NCBI GenBank assembly: GCA_028683385.1 | Contig: JAQUIJ010000013.1 | Span: 119,036 to 183,035, forward strand | DNA length: 64,000 nucleotides | Direction of reading: 5' to 3' | Source of the DNA: Prolixibacteraceae bacterium | Lineage (GTDB): Bacteria; Bacteroidota; Bacteroidia; Bacteroidales; Prolixibacteraceae | Part shown: positions 16,826 through 25,655 of the stretch, piece after piece | Numbering within the stretch: the stretch's first letter is position 1 | Layout: each line of letters starts with the position of its first letter | Program-made: the position numbers and the translations under genes | Notes under the pieces: generated by a model | Seen by the model: only the letters and a program-made list of their open reading frames with translations | Databases searched by the model: none | Told to the model about the DNA's origin: nothing

Positions 16826-17731
16826 CTAAACTTCTTCCAAGCCAATAATTGCAGAGGTTTCAAACGATTCACCAGGAGCCAGATGAATCGGATAATCGAA
16901 TGCGTTTGTTGCTTCAACGCAAACAAAAGTTTCGTAGCCATCATCAGGTAAATCACCAATTTTGGCGCAGGTTTCAGCACCAGGATTCCAAACGGTAGTT
17001 ACTTTACTACCCTTTTTATCCACTTTTATCCGGCGACGGAAAGCGCTGTCGTCAATAATTACAGGAGTTTCCGTATTGAGGTAATGGCGGGTTAAAGCAT
17101 CTGCGATCTCCAATTTTTCTTCTTCCTGAACGCCATTCTCGCCGTTCAACTGATTGTAGTATGTCAATCCTTGCAACCCTTCAATCGAAATACTTTCAAT
17201 TGCAGATAGGCTGTAATACGTGTGCAAAGCGCAGGTATAGTCGAACGGCTCGGCAGATGTATTGGTGATTTTAAGTGTTTCAACAAGTGTTTTTCCAACA
17301 ACAATTGTCATTTCGGCACAAAAATCATAAGGCCAGTATGCTTTTGTTTCTTCTGAAGAATTGAGTTCCAATTTGACAATTGACTCGCCGGCAGCGTTTG
17401 TCGAAGTTGAAGCAACCTCCCAATACATCAACCGGGCAAATCCATGTTGAGGTTTATCTGAATCGGTTTTATGTGGACCAAACCATGGAAAACAAACCGG
17501 AATTCCACCACGAATTGCTTTGCCAACTTCGAAACTACTCTCAGTGCTCATCCACAACAAATCCATCGAGTTATGCGGTCTAAAACTTGTGATATGCGCG
17601 CCATACAGGCAAATATCAGCATCGGCATATTTGTTTGATACAGTAATAAAAACTAAATCTTCTTCAAGTTCAGCAAATCCAACTTCGCCTTCAATGCTGA
17701 ATTTATCGTCCAATTCGTCAATATCAATCAT
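16826..17731 (-). CDS. D-hexose-6-phosphate mutarotase (YeaD-type aldose epimerase)
   Basis: 301 residues. Galactose-mutarotase-like fold of the glucose-6-phosphate 1-epimerase branch. Seen motifs: ICLYGAHITSFRP, IRGGIPVCFPWFGPH, KPQHGFARLMYWEV (first active histidine), CALHTYYSL (second histidine), and VWNPGAETCAKIGD...FVCVEATNAFDYP, with the base glutamate in CVEA. It interconverts alpha and beta anomers of hexose 6-phosphates in the cytoplasm. Single gene with a clear terminator. Confidence 0.9.
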   Translation of the reverse strand: MIDIDELDDKFSIEGEVGFAELEEDLVFITVSNKYADADICLYGAHITSFRPHNSMDLLWMSTESSFEVGKAIRGGIPVCFPWFGPHKTDSDKPQHGFARLMYWEVASTSTNAAGESIVKLELNSSEETKAYWPYDFCAEMTIVVGKTLVETLKITNTSAEPFDYTCALHTYYSLSAIESISIEGLQGLTYYNQLNGENGVQEEEKLEIADALTRHYLNTETPVIIDDSAFRRRIKVDKKGSKVTTVWNPGAETCAKIGDLPDDGYETFVCVEATNAFDYPIHLAPGESFETSAIIGLEEV

Positions 17732-17859
17732 AAGAATGATGAATTATCAGTTATAAATTATGAAATTCTAAAATTAAATATTGCGCAAGGTAGCAAACCT
17801 TTTCCGGAGATAAAAGTTACATCTTTTGATTACTTTTCGGGAATTTAAAATACCAAAAG

Positions 17860-19053
17860 ATGTCAGAATTTACCAATCACAAAGCAGGCAGAGTTGCAAA
17901 ATTAGTTGAACTCTTTCACTTGGTTATTCAGGAAGAAATGACTTTGGCACTGGTAGCCAATTATCAGCAGGTGATTGATCTTGCCGAACCCAGCGATGTG
18001 ATAGCAGTTGTCGATGAGCTGGTCAACCTTCAAATTCCGATGCCACAACTAAAAAAGGGGATCAACAAAGCACTCAATCTGTTGAATAAATCGCTTCAGG
18101 AATTTTCATACACAGCACCAGCTTCAGGAAGCTTTTTGGATTGTTTGATCCAAAATAACGAACAGATTGACCTAAAACTGAAGGTGATTCGCCCTCTGTT
18201 GAAAGAAATCAATCGGGGAAATCGTCTGGTAAAAGACGAATTAAAAGATAAACTTACCGCTCTGTCCAAAATTGATTTGCATTACCAAATTAAGGAAAAT
18301 GTGCTTTTCCCTATGGTCGAAAAGTATTTACCCGACTATCGCTGCCTACAGGTGATGTGGTCGTTTCACGATGACATTCGTCGAAACCTCAAAGAAGCAG
18401 TTCAACTGTTAAATACCACTGACTTCGATCTCAAAAAACTCAACCGTTTAGCCGGAGATTTATTTTTCAACATTTACGCCATCAAATTCCGCGAAGAGAG
18501 AATTCTTTTTCCAGTTATTTCAGGGATTATTCCTGAAAATGAACTGAATGACCTAATTGCTGAAAGTCTCGAAATTGGATTCCCGTTTATTTCGCCCGAA
18601 ATATTGAATGAAACAACTAACACTGCAACATCTGAACTTTCAGGAGAAGTGGATTTGAAAACCGGCTATTTATCGGCAGAGCAAATCATGCTTGTTTTTA
18701 ATCATTTACCTGTGGATATTACTTATGTGGACGAGAACAACAAGGTAAAATTCTATTCAACTCCTGAAAAACGAATTTTCCGAAGAACCAATTCCATTAT
18801 CGGACGTGACGTGAAAAATTGCCATCCGCACGAAAGTGTTCATGTGGTTGAGCAAATCGTAGAAGCTTTCCGGAATGGAGAAAAAGACAAAGCCAGCTTT
18901 TGGATTCAAATGAAGGGCGAATTCATTCTTATTCAATATTTTGCCGTACGCGACGATCTCGGAAATTACAAAGGAGTAGTGGAAGTCTCCCAGGAAATTA
19001 CCGAAATCCGAAACATTCAGGGCGAAAGGCGGTTATTAGAATGGACACATTAA
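17860..19053 (+). CDS. DUF438 / hemerythrin-like protein with C-terminal PAS domain
   Basis: 397 residues. An N-terminal DUF438-like helical region (about 1-90) is followed by a hemerythrin HHE-type four-helix domain (about 125-250). Its candidate iron ligands lie in LHYQIKENVLFPMVEK, WSFHDDIRRN and FREERILFPV. A PAS domain forms the C-terminal third: MLVFNHLPVDITYVDENNKVKFYS split over 275-298, IIGRDVKNCHPHESVHVV, and GVVEVSQEITEIR. Related proteins are linked to nitric oxide or oxygen sensing and repair of iron centres; that role is inferred here. The cupin gene follows after 10 bases, so they form an operon. Confidence 0.82.
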   Translation: MSEFTNHKAGRVAKLVELFHLVIQEEMTLALVANYQQVIDLAEPSDVIAVVDELVNLQIPMPQLKKGINKALNLLNKSLQEFSYTAPASGSFLDCLIQNNEQIDLKLKVIRPLLKEINRGNRLVKDELKDKLTALSKIDLHYQIKENVLFPMVEKYLPDYRCLQVMWSFHDDIRRNLKEAVQLLNTTDFDLKKLNRLAGDLFFNIYAIKFREERILFPVISGIIPENELNDLIAESLEIGFPFISPEILNETTNTATSELSGEVDLKTGYLSAEQIMLVFNHLPVDITYVDENNKVKFYSTPEKRIFRRTNSIIGRDVKNCHPHESVHVVEQIVEAFRNGEKDKASFWIQMKGEFILIQYFAVRDDLGNYKGVVEVSQEITEIRNIQGERRLLEWTH

Positions 19054-19063
19054 TGCAAACGAA

Positions 19064-19402
19064 ATGAAAGTAACAAGATATCTGGATCAGGAATTGCATC
19101 AAAACCCACATGGGGTTGATGTTCGGAAATTGTACGACAAAGAATCGGCTCAGGTGTCACACATTTCCCTTCAACCAGGCGAAGGATTAAAAGCGCACAA
19201 AACACCTGTTGATGTGTTTTTTATTGTCCTTGAAGGTACACCAGTCATTCAGGTTGGTGACGAAGAAGAGCTTTGTGAGAAAGACTGTCTGGTTGAAAGT
19301 CCGGCAAACGTTATTCACAACATCTACAATCCAACCCACAATGTTGCCCGTATTTTGGTGGTAAAAGCCCCACGACCGGCAACAATTTCGCGTATTTTAT
19401 AA
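19064..19402 (+). CDS. Small cupin-domain protein
   Basis: 112 residues forming a single cupin barrel: VSHISLQPGEGLKAHKTPVDVFFIVLEG (motif 1, with H and D instead of the full HxH...E...H set) and CLVESPANVIHNIYNP (motif 2, histidine near the end). The metal site is therefore reduced. Ten bases downstream of the DUF438/hemerythrin gene, so likely works with it. No enzyme activity can be named. Confidence 0.8.
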   Translation: MKVTRYLDQELHQNPHGVDVRKLYDKESAQVSHISLQPGEGLKAHKTPVDVFFIVLEGTPVIQVGDEEELCEKDCLVESPANVIHNIYNPTHNVARILVVKAPRPATISRIL

Positions 19403-19461
19403 CCGTTACATTTTTAGTTAGGCAGTTTCTTGAAAATTTGACAATCCGAATTACTCCCAAA

Positions 19462-20130
19462 CTAATAAATCTCGTTAAACTTGGCCTTCACAATTTCTTT
19501 CACTTCCTGCATGTCGATTTTTCGACCCAGTTCCTTTTCGATGGAAGTAACTCCGTAAGTAATAAACCCACACGGATTGATGTAATTGAAGTAGCGCATG
19601 TCGGTATTCACATTCAGGGCAAAACCGTGCATCGAAACATAGCGGCTCACGCGAACGCCAATGGCACATATTTTTCGTGATTTGGCCGGAATGGTTGAAT
19701 CGAGCCAAACACCGGTAGCTCCGTCTTTCAGCGCCCCATCCAGCCCATATTCGGCAATGGTTTTGATAATGGCCTGTTCCATTTTGAAGATAAAATCTTT
19801 CACTCCAACCTTGTAGTTTTCCAGATCAATAATCGGGTAGCCAACCAATTGTCCGGGGCCATGATAGGTAATGTCCCCTCCCCGATCGATTTTGTAATAA
19901 ACGGCTTCTATCTTTTTCAAAAAATCGCCATTAACCAGCAAATTATGCTCGTCACCACTTTTCCCAAGGGTGTAAACATGCGGATGTTCAACCAGCAAAA
20001 AGCGATTGATTTCGCTGCTTTTCTTATTCGCCAACTTATCCTCAACAACCAGTTTGTGAATTGTTTCCTGATAATCCCAACATTCTTTATAGTCTTTCAG
20101 ACCAAGATCTTCATAATTAAAATTTGCCAT
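19462..20130 (-). CDS. lipB: Lipoyl(octanoyl) transferase
   Basis: 222 residues. LipB moves octanoate from acyl-carrier protein to lipoyl domains, the first step of lipoate assembly. Motifs: HPHVYTLGKSGDEHNLL, DRGGDITYHGPGQLVGYPI, KICAIGVRVSRYVSMHGFALNV with the conserved lysine, and YINPCGF containing the catalytic cysteine. All key residues are present. LipA lies further upstream on the same strand, but two small genes (DUF2442 and DUF4160) are lodged between them; lipB starts 20 bases after the DUF2442 stop. Confidence 0.95.
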   Translation of the reverse strand: MANFNYEDLGLKDYKECWDYQETIHKLVVEDKLANKKSSEINRFLLVEHPHVYTLGKSGDEHNLLVNGDFLKKIEAVYYKIDRGGDITYHGPGQLVGYPIIDLENYKVGVKDFIFKMEQAIIKTIAEYGLDGALKDGATGVWLDSTIPAKSRKICAIGVRVSRYVSMHGFALNVNTDMRYFNYINPCGFITYGVTSIEKELGRKIDMQEVKEIVKAKFNEIY

Positions 20131-20150
20131 TTACAACAATTGAACATTCA

Positions 20151-20405
20151 TTAAACTTTACCAAAACGACCTTCCATAATACCAACAACCGACAAATCTT
20201 CATCCAAATCTGGCCAATTTAGTCCGGTTCCCCCACATATAATCTCAATATTTGCAACCTGTTCAGATGACGCATTTCTTAGTTTCTCGTTCAGATAAAC
20301 TGGAAAACGAACTTCGCGATTATCCGTAAGCAAAATACAGATCATCCCATTTTCATGCCACGCTTTTTTTGCTGTAAACATCAATTCAGCTACCGTGTAT
20401 TTCAT
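20151..20405 (-). CDS. DUF2442-family protein
   Basis: 84 residues. Pattern of DUF2442: MICILLTDNREVRFPV, YLNEKLRNASSEQ, ICGGTGLNWPDLDEDLSVVGIMEG. Its start overlaps the last 20 bases of the DUF4160 gene. The DUF4160/DUF2442 pair is a recurrent two-gene cassette that has been suggested to behave like a toxin-antitoxin module, though I know of no firm function. Here it separates lipA from lipB. Confidence 0.85.
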   Translation of the reverse strand: MKYTVAELMFTAKKAWHENGMICILLTDNREVRFPVYLNEKLRNASSEQVANIEIICGGTGLNWPDLDEDLSVVGIMEGRFGKV

Positions 20406-20622
20406 GCCACTTACTTTTAATTAATTCAGTATGCTCTTGTATAAGCTGTTCTGCCATTTTTAGTTCTACAACTTTCATTCCTTGTGCAAAATCAAGTTCA
20501 ATTGGTTCCATCCAGAATTTAGCAAATCCTCCTGCTTTTCTTACGTGAATGTGCATTGGTTCTTGGCCTTCATTGGCATAAAAGAAGAAAACAAATCCAA
20601 ATTCCCTAAAAACTTCCGGCAT
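20386..20622 (-). CDS. DUF4160-family protein
   Basis: 78 residues. Typical DUF4160 start MPEVFREFGFVFFFYANEGQ followed by EPMHIHVRKAGGFAKFWMEP. The P-x-H-x-H-V signature is intact. Partner of the overlapping DUF2442 gene. Proposed (not proven) toxin-like half of the pair. Confidence 0.85.
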   Translation of the reverse strand: MPEVFREFGFVFFFYANEGQEPMHIHVRKAGGFAKFWMEPIELDFAQGMKVVELKMAEQLIQEHTELIKSKWHEIHGS

Positions 20623-20668
20623 AACTTTAAGTTTTTATCCAAATCTAGTGAAAATTCTTATTATTCCT

Positions 20669-21535
20669 TTATTTAGCTCCCACGTGTGCGTCTGCCCGAT
20701 ACGACGACCTTACCAACGGACTGCTTTCGACAAAAGAAAAACCCTTTTCGAGACCAATTGTTCGGTATTTCTCAAATTGTTCAGGAGTAATGTATTCTTT
20801 CACCTGAATGTGGCTGAGTGTTGGCGCCAGATATTGCCCTATGGTCATTACTTTGCAACCTACCTCACGAAGGTCGTCCATTACCTGTAAAACTTCGGCT
20901 TCAGTTTCGCCCAAACCCAGCATAATGCCCGATTTGGCTACAATTCCGGAAGTCGCGATAATTCGAATCACTTCCAGACTTGTTCTGTATTTGGCCGCGC
21001 TCCGAATTTGAGGAGTCAAACGCTCTACCGTTTCCATGTTGTGCGAAATCACGTCAGGATCAGCTTCAATTACCTCTTGAATCAACTCAGATTTTCCCTG
21101 AAAATCGGGAATCAGCACTTCAATTTTAGTTTCAGGATTTAGTTTTTTGATTTCGCGGATGGTTTCAGCCCAAAAACCAGCACCCAAATCAGGCAAATCA
21201 TCCCGATCAACCGAAGTAATCACTGCATGTTTCAGTTGCATAATCCGAACTGATTCGGCGATCCGGCGTGGTTCTTCCGGATCGGGAGCCAATGGTTTGC
21301 CAGTAGTAACACCACAAAACTTACAATTTCGGGTACAGATGTCGCCCAAAATCATGAACGTGGCAGTTCCGCGATTCCAACATTCTCCAATATTGGGGCA
21401 ATTACCACTCGTGCAAATGGTGTGTAAATGGTGCTCGTTCACCAGATTCTTCACTCTGGAATAGCTTTCACCTTTGGGTAATTGCATCTTCATCCATCGA
21501 GGAAGTCTTTCCCGATCCTTCATTTCTGTTGTCAT
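20669..21535 (-). CDS. lipA: Lipoyl synthase
   Basis: 288 residues from ATG 21535 (the frame runs upstream to 21592; this start gives the usual length). Radical-SAM enzyme that inserts two sulfurs into octanoyl-protein. Both iron-sulfur sites are present: CTSGNCPNIGECW (auxiliary cluster, C-x4-C-x5-C) and CTRNCKFC (radical-SAM C-x3-C-x2-C). Other family blocks are SVDRDDLPDLGA, HNMETVERLTP, LGLGETEAEV, MTIGQYLAPT and the C-terminal SSPLVRSSYRA with the conserved serine ligand. Followed by the DUF4160/DUF2442 pair and lipB on the same strand. Confidence 0.96.
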   Translation of the reverse strand: MTTEMKDRERLPRWMKMQLPKGESYSRVKNLVNEHHLHTICTSGNCPNIGECWNRGTATFMILGDICTRNCKFCGVTTGKPLAPDPEEPRRIAESVRIMQLKHAVITSVDRDDLPDLGAGFWAETIREIKKLNPETKIEVLIPDFQGKSELIQEVIEADPDVISHNMETVERLTPQIRSAAKYRTSLEVIRIIATSGIVAKSGIMLGLGETEAEVLQVMDDLREVGCKVMTIGQYLAPTLSHIQVKEYITPEQFEKYRTIGLEKGFSFVESSPLVRSSYRADAHVGAK

Positions 21536-21678
21536 TCGAATCAAAATTTCAGCAAAATTAAGCCTAATAACCGTTTTTACCACAGATAACACAAATAAAC
21601 ACCAATTGAAAGCTTACTTTAATTTGTAATTGGATTAATCTGTGGCGTAAATAACCTGTTGGAAATGCTTTGGTTTGT

Positions 21679-21686
21679 TATTTTTG
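21679..21686 (+). promoter_or_regulatory. Candidate -7 box for the TPR gene
   Basis: TATTTTTG fits TAnnTTTG, 24 bases before ATG 21711. TTGG at 21659-21662 could be a weak -33 box. Confidence 0.4.
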
Positions 21687-21710
21687 TACTCAAACCTAAA
21701 AAATTGGTTC

Positions 21711-23561
21711 ATGAGGACTTTGCTCTGGATTTTATTTCTGTTGACACCGGCAATTTTATTTGGCCAGAACAACGATTTGCAAAACACGGCAAATCTGGCC
21801 AGCAAATATTACCAGAACAAGGAGTTTGGTAAAGCTGCCGAATTGTACGAGCAATTGTATTCGAGTACCAAATCAGAAGGTTATTTCAATATTTATTTCG
21901 ATTGTTTATTGGGAATTCCGGATTACGATAAGGCTGAAAAAGCAATAAAAAAAGGACTCCGTGGTAATTCTGCCGATTCTTACTGGTACGTTCAGTGGGG
22001 ATTCCTGAAAAAAGCTCAGGGACAGATAACCGAATCGGCCAAAATGTATGAAAAGGCAATTTCGTCAATTTCTGATAACCCCACTGAATATCCGAGCCTT
22101 GCCAACCAGTTCTTGAACCGGCGCGAATACGAATATGCCGAAAAAGTTTACATCAAAGCGCGTGCGACGCAGAATCCGGCTATTTACAACTACGAATTGG
22201 CACGAATCTATTATTACATGCGCAACTACGACCGAATGCTGAATGAGTACATGGAATGGATGAAGCAAAAGGAAAGCAATCTGGAAATAGTAAAGAGTAA
22301 CCTTCAATCGGTTCTGTCGATGGATAACGATGGCGACATCAGCAAACAACTGAAGAACTATGTCCTGAAACGAATTCAGCAAGAACCGACACAATTGATT
22401 TACAACCGACTACTGATCTGGCTATTCATTCAGGATAAAAATTTTGTTGCCGCTACCCGGCAGGCTATTGCGTTGGATAAACGTACCGGAACGGAAGATG
22501 CCAACGTTTTTGATCTCGCCAATGTTTCGGCCTCCAATAAATACTACGATGATGCTGCAAAAGCCTACGATTATTTAATCGGGAAAGGGAAGAATGCTGA
22601 ATATTACAACCTGGCCTATCAGCAGAAAATGCAAATGAATTATGATCGTTTTATTGACGACGATATTCTGGATGTTGTTCGTGCCAAAGACCTTCAGAAC
22701 CAGTTCATCAAGACCTTCGCGACTCTCGGCATTTCTGTAAAAACAACAGCGCTCCAGATTGAATATGCTCATTTACTTGCTTTTTATCTCAACCAACCCG
22801 TTGAAGCCATAAAAATTTTGACTGACGGGCTTGGAATGGCAGGAATCAACATTCAGGAAATTTCGGCTATGAAAGCTGAGTTGTCTGATGTTTATGTGTA
22901 TTCAGGCGATTTGTGGGAGGCAGTAATATCCTATTCGCAGGTGATCGAGAACAATAAGGCCAATCCGTTGGGCGATGATGTGAAATTTAAGAAAGCGAAA
23001 CTTGGTTATTACATGGGAAATTTCAAGTGGGCAAAGGCTCAACTCGATGCTTTGAGGGCAAGTACGTCGAAGCTGATTGCCAACGATGCCATGGAACTTT
23101 CACTATTCATCAGCGAAAACCTTGAAGATGACAGTCTCGCCACGCCGCTGAGAATCTTCGCACGATCCGATTTGCATTTGTTCCGGAATAACTTTACTGA
23201 AGCACTCGCTGCTTTGGATTCAGTAAGCAAATTATATCCTGATAATTCGCTGATTGATGATGTTGATTTCCGTAAAGCAGGCATTCTTCAGAAACAGGGA
23301 AAATACGAGGAAGCCTCGGGTCTCTTAAATTCCATCGTTAAAGACCATAGCTGGGAAATGCTGGCCGACGATGCTCTTTTTCAATTGGCAACTATTTATG
23401 AAAATAAACTGAACCGAAAGCCTGAAGCAAAGGAGCTTTTCAAGAAAATGCTGACTGATTACCCCGGAAGTATTTATGTGGTAGATGCCCGGGCAGAATA
23501 CCGAAAAATGGAAGAAGCTGAAGTCAAGACAGAGAACCCAGTTATTCAGGAAGGAAAATAA
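21711..23561 (+). CDS. Secreted tetratricopeptide-repeat protein
   Basis: 616 residues from ATG 21711, where a signal peptide (MRTLLWILFLLTPAILFGQ) begins; the open frame starts slightly earlier at 21675. The mature protein is almost wholly helical repeats: YYQNKEFGKAAELYEQLY, WGFLKKAQGQITESAKMYEKAI, GKYEEASGLLNSI and the closing LFQLATIYENKLNRKPEAKELFKKML...YPGSIYV. The last units resemble those of outer-membrane assembly or YbgF-type proteins. Probably a periplasmic scaffold; partner unknown. The EamA transporter gene begins 14 bases downstream, so they may be cotranscribed. Confidence 0.85.
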   Translation: MRTLLWILFLLTPAILFGQNNDLQNTANLASKYYQNKEFGKAAELYEQLYSSTKSEGYFNIYFDCLLGIPDYDKAEKAIKKGLRGNSADSYWYVQWGFLKKAQGQITESAKMYEKAISSISDNPTEYPSLANQFLNRREYEYAEKVYIKARATQNPAIYNYELARIYYYMRNYDRMLNEYMEWMKQKESNLEIVKSNLQSVLSMDNDGDISKQLKNYVLKRIQQEPTQLIYNRLLIWLFIQDKNFVAATRQAIALDKRTGTEDANVFDLANVSASNKYYDDAAKAYDYLIGKGKNAEYYNLAYQQKMQMNYDRFIDDDILDVVRAKDLQNQFIKTFATLGISVKTTALQIEYAHLLAFYLNQPVEAIKILTDGLGMAGINIQEISAMKAELSDVYVYSGDLWEAVISYSQVIENNKANPLGDDVKFKKAKLGYYMGNFKWAKAQLDALRASTSKLIANDAMELSLFISENLEDDSLATPLRIFARSDLHLFRNNFTEALAALDSVSKLYPDNSLIDDVDFRKAGILQKQGKYEEASGLLNSIVKDHSWEMLADDALFQLATIYENKLNRKPEAKELFKKMLTDYPGSIYVVDARAEYRKMEEAEVKTENPVIQEGK

Positions 23562-23575
23562 AGCAACAATTCTAA

Positions 23576-24448
23576 ATGAAACGCATCTCGAAAGCCTATA
23601 TCTATGCCCTGCTGTCGGTTCTTTTATGGTCGACCGTGGCCACTGCCTTTAAATTGGGATTGATGGTACTTTCGCCACTATACCTGATTTTACTTTCTAC
23701 GGCTTTTTCGCTGCTCGTATTTTTTGTAGTCATTCTCATCCAAGGCCGAATCAGGGAATTATTCACTATCACTTTCGCCGGATTGGGAAAATCGGCTTTG
23801 CTTGGAGCATTAAATCCTTTTGGCTACTACCTTATTCTTTTTCAGGCATACAACCTTTTACCTGCGCAGGTGGCACAACCACTCAATATGATTTGGCCCG
23901 TAACACTGGCATTGCTTTCAGCACCATTACTGAAACAAAAAATTACGGTTCGAAACATCGTCGCCATTCTAATCAGCTTTGTCGGGGTCGTATTTATTTC
24001 GTCGCAGGGAAGTCTCTCCGGAATTGCGAATACAAATTTGACTGGAGCGCTACTAGCCGTTGGAAGTAGTGTAATATGGGCTTTCTTCTGGGTTTTAAGT
24101 GTGCTCGATAAACGTGACGAGATTTTCAAATTGTTCTGGAATTTCGCCTTTGGATTGAGCTACCTCGTAATTGCAGCTTTTTTATTTACTGATTTTAGGC
24201 TACCCGACCCAAGAGGTTTACCGGCATCCATTTATATCGGATTATTCGAACTCGGAATCACCTATATTCTTTGGATGAAAGCCATGCAACTGAGCGAAAA
24301 CAATGCAAAAACCGGTAACCTGATTTTCCTTTCGCCTTTTCTCTCGCTGGTATTTATTCATTTTATACTGGGAGAAACTATTTTCATAACCACATTTATC
24401 GGACTGGCTTTCATCATTTCAGGAATCTGGTATCAACAAAAAAAGTGA
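23576..24448 (+). CDS. EamA-family (DMT) transporter
   Basis: 290 residues with ten predicted membrane helices arranged as two EamA repeats. The first repeat begins KAYIYALLSVLLWSTVATAFKLGL; the second begins TGALLAVGSSVIWAFFWVLSVLDKR. A central GVVFISSQGSL joins them. Members export amino acids, nucleobases or other metabolites; the substrate cannot be told. Follows the TPR gene by 14 bases. Confidence 0.9.
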   Translation: MKRISKAYIYALLSVLLWSTVATAFKLGLMVLSPLYLILLSTAFSLLVFFVVILIQGRIRELFTITFAGLGKSALLGALNPFGYYLILFQAYNLLPAQVAQPLNMIWPVTLALLSAPLLKQKITVRNIVAILISFVGVVFISSQGSLSGIANTNLTGALLAVGSSVIWAFFWVLSVLDKRDEIFKLFWNFAFGLSYLVIAAFLFTDFRLPDPRGLPASIYIGLFELGITYILWMKAMQLSENNAKTGNLIFLSPFLSLVFIHFILGETIFITTFIGLAFIISGIWYQQKK

Positions 24449-24477
24449 TGTGGAACTTTACCCTTTGCCCTTTGCTC

Positions 24478-24511
24478 TTTGCAATATTCCATCACGAAAA
24501 GCGTACATTTG
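24478..24511 (+). promoter_or_regulatory. Candidate promoter for ruvC
   Basis: TTTG at 24478-24481 and TACATTTG at 24504-24511, spaced 22 bases, fit the Bacteroidota -33/-7 pattern. The ATG follows 20 bases later. Confidence 0.5.
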
Positions 24512-24531
24512 AGTTCTCGATTTGAATAGAT

Positions 24532-25086
24532 ATGGATAAAAAGCCAATCACAATTCTGGGCATTGACCCGGGAACCAACATCATGGGTTACGGACTGATT
24601 GAAGTGGTGGATAATAAGCCACGGATTTTGCAAGTTGGAGTCATAAAAACCACCGGATTTACTGATCATTACCAAAAGCTAAGGCATATTTTCGATCGTA
24701 CCAACGCGCTACTGAAAGAACTTCAGCCCGACGAACTGGCTATTGAATCTCCATTTTACGGCAAAGACATTCAGGCCATGCTGAAATTGGGACGAGCGCA
24801 AGGAGTGGTAATGGGACTGGCTTTAAGCCGCGAGATTCCAGTATTTGAATACGCTCCACTAAAAGTAAAACAGTCGATAACCGGAATGGGGCGCGCAGCC
24901 AAAGAACAGGTCGCCTTTTTCCTGAAAAACATGTTTAGCCTGAATGAGCTTCCGAAGGAACTGGATGCGACTGATGCCGTGGCTGTAGCTGTTTGCCATT
25001 ACCTGCAAATGAAAAATCCGGTAGGAAAATCCGGAATAAAAAGCTGGGGCGATTTTGTCAAAAAGAACCCAGATCGGGTAAAGTAG
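24532..25086 (+). CDS. ruvC: Crossover-junction endodeoxyribonuclease RuvC
   Basis: 184 residues. Resolves Holliday junctions. The four acidic catalytic residues are visible in ILGIDPGTNIMGYG (first Asp), LAIESPFYGKD (Glu) and ELDATDAVAVAVCH (two Asp). The LGRAQGVV segment and basic C-terminus are normal. No ruvA or ruvB nearby, as is usual in Bacteroidota. Own promoter-like sequence just upstream. Confidence 0.95.
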   Translation: MDKKPITILGIDPGTNIMGYGLIEVVDNKPRILQVGVIKTTGFTDHYQKLRHIFDRTNALLKELQPDELAIESPFYGKDIQAMLKLGRAQGVVMGLALSREIPVFEYAPLKVKQSITGMGRAAKEQVAFFLKNMFSLNELPKELDATDAVAVAVCHYLQMKNPVGKSGIKSWGDFVKKNPDRVK

Positions 25087-25088
25087 TC

Positions 25089-25145
25089 GAAAAAAGACCG
25101 TAGACCGTAGTACCGCTCCCTGAGCGCGAAGCAGTCGAAGGGAGC
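25089..25145. repeat. Intergenic repeat with GCTCCCT/AGGGAGC hairpin
   Basis: GACCGTAGACCGTAG tandem at ~25095-25110, then a 7-bp stem GCTCCCT (25115-25121) with AGGGAGC (25139-25145) around a GAGCGCGAAGCAGTCGA loop. This wording is common in dispersed repeats. It lies between the convergent ruvC and HIT genes. Confidence 0.5.
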
Positions 25146-25190
25146 ATTAAAATACGAGCAAAGTGTATTGAATGGAGATTGCTATGGAAC

Positions 25191-25214
25191 AAAAAAATCC
25201 CGGTCTCCCGGGAT
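25191..25214 (-). terminator. Terminator after the greA-HIT operon
   Basis: 7-bp GC-rich stem ATCCCGG/CCGGGAT with four-base loop; on the minus strand it is followed by seven T. Confidence 0.8.
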
Positions 25215-25246
25215 CATATCTTTACTTTTTCTTAATGACCTTTTCC

Positions 25247-25642
25247 TTAACCTATTTCTTGGGCAATAGCTGCAGTTATTTCAGCCATTTCTTCTTTCGA
25301 GAACGATAACTTTTTTGAAAAATGCAGCAAATCAGCTTCAGTTTGCATCGGAACCAGGTGAATGTGTGCATGAGGCACTTCAAGCCCAAGAACCATTACT
25401 CCTACTTTCTGGCAAGGAATTGCTTTCCGTATACCAACAGCAACTTTCCTGGCAAACAACTGTAAGCCAATGTAAGTTTCATCATCCAGATCAAACAGAT
25501 AATCCACTTCCTTTTTTGGAATAACTAAAGTATGGCCTTTGGCAACAGGAAAAATGTCCAAAAAAGCGAGAAAATTTTCATCTTCAGCGACTTTCCATGC
25601 TGGTATTTCTCCGTTTACAATTTTGGTAAAAAGGCTTGCCAT
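25247..25642 (-). CDS. HIT-family hydrolase
   Basis: 131 residues from ATG 25642 (a longer frame to 25723 overlaps greA). Histidine-triad nucleotide hydrolase: SLFTKIVNGEIPAWKV start, FLDIFPVAKGHTLVIPKKE, and the triad VPHAHIHLVP (H-x-H-x-H). Bacterial members hydrolyse AMP-linked or dinucleoside polyphosphate substrates; the exact substrate is unknown. It starts 13 bases after the greA stop, so it is the second gene of a greA-HIT operon, which ends at a clear terminator. Confidence 0.92.
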   Translation of the reverse strand: MASLFTKIVNGEIPAWKVAEDENFLAFLDIFPVAKGHTLVIPKKEVDYLFDLDDETYIGLQLFARKVAVGIRKAIPCQKVGVMVLGLEVPHAHIHLVPMQTEADLLHFSKKLSFSKEEMAEITAAIAQEIG

Positions 25643-25655
25643 TTTCAATTCGTTT

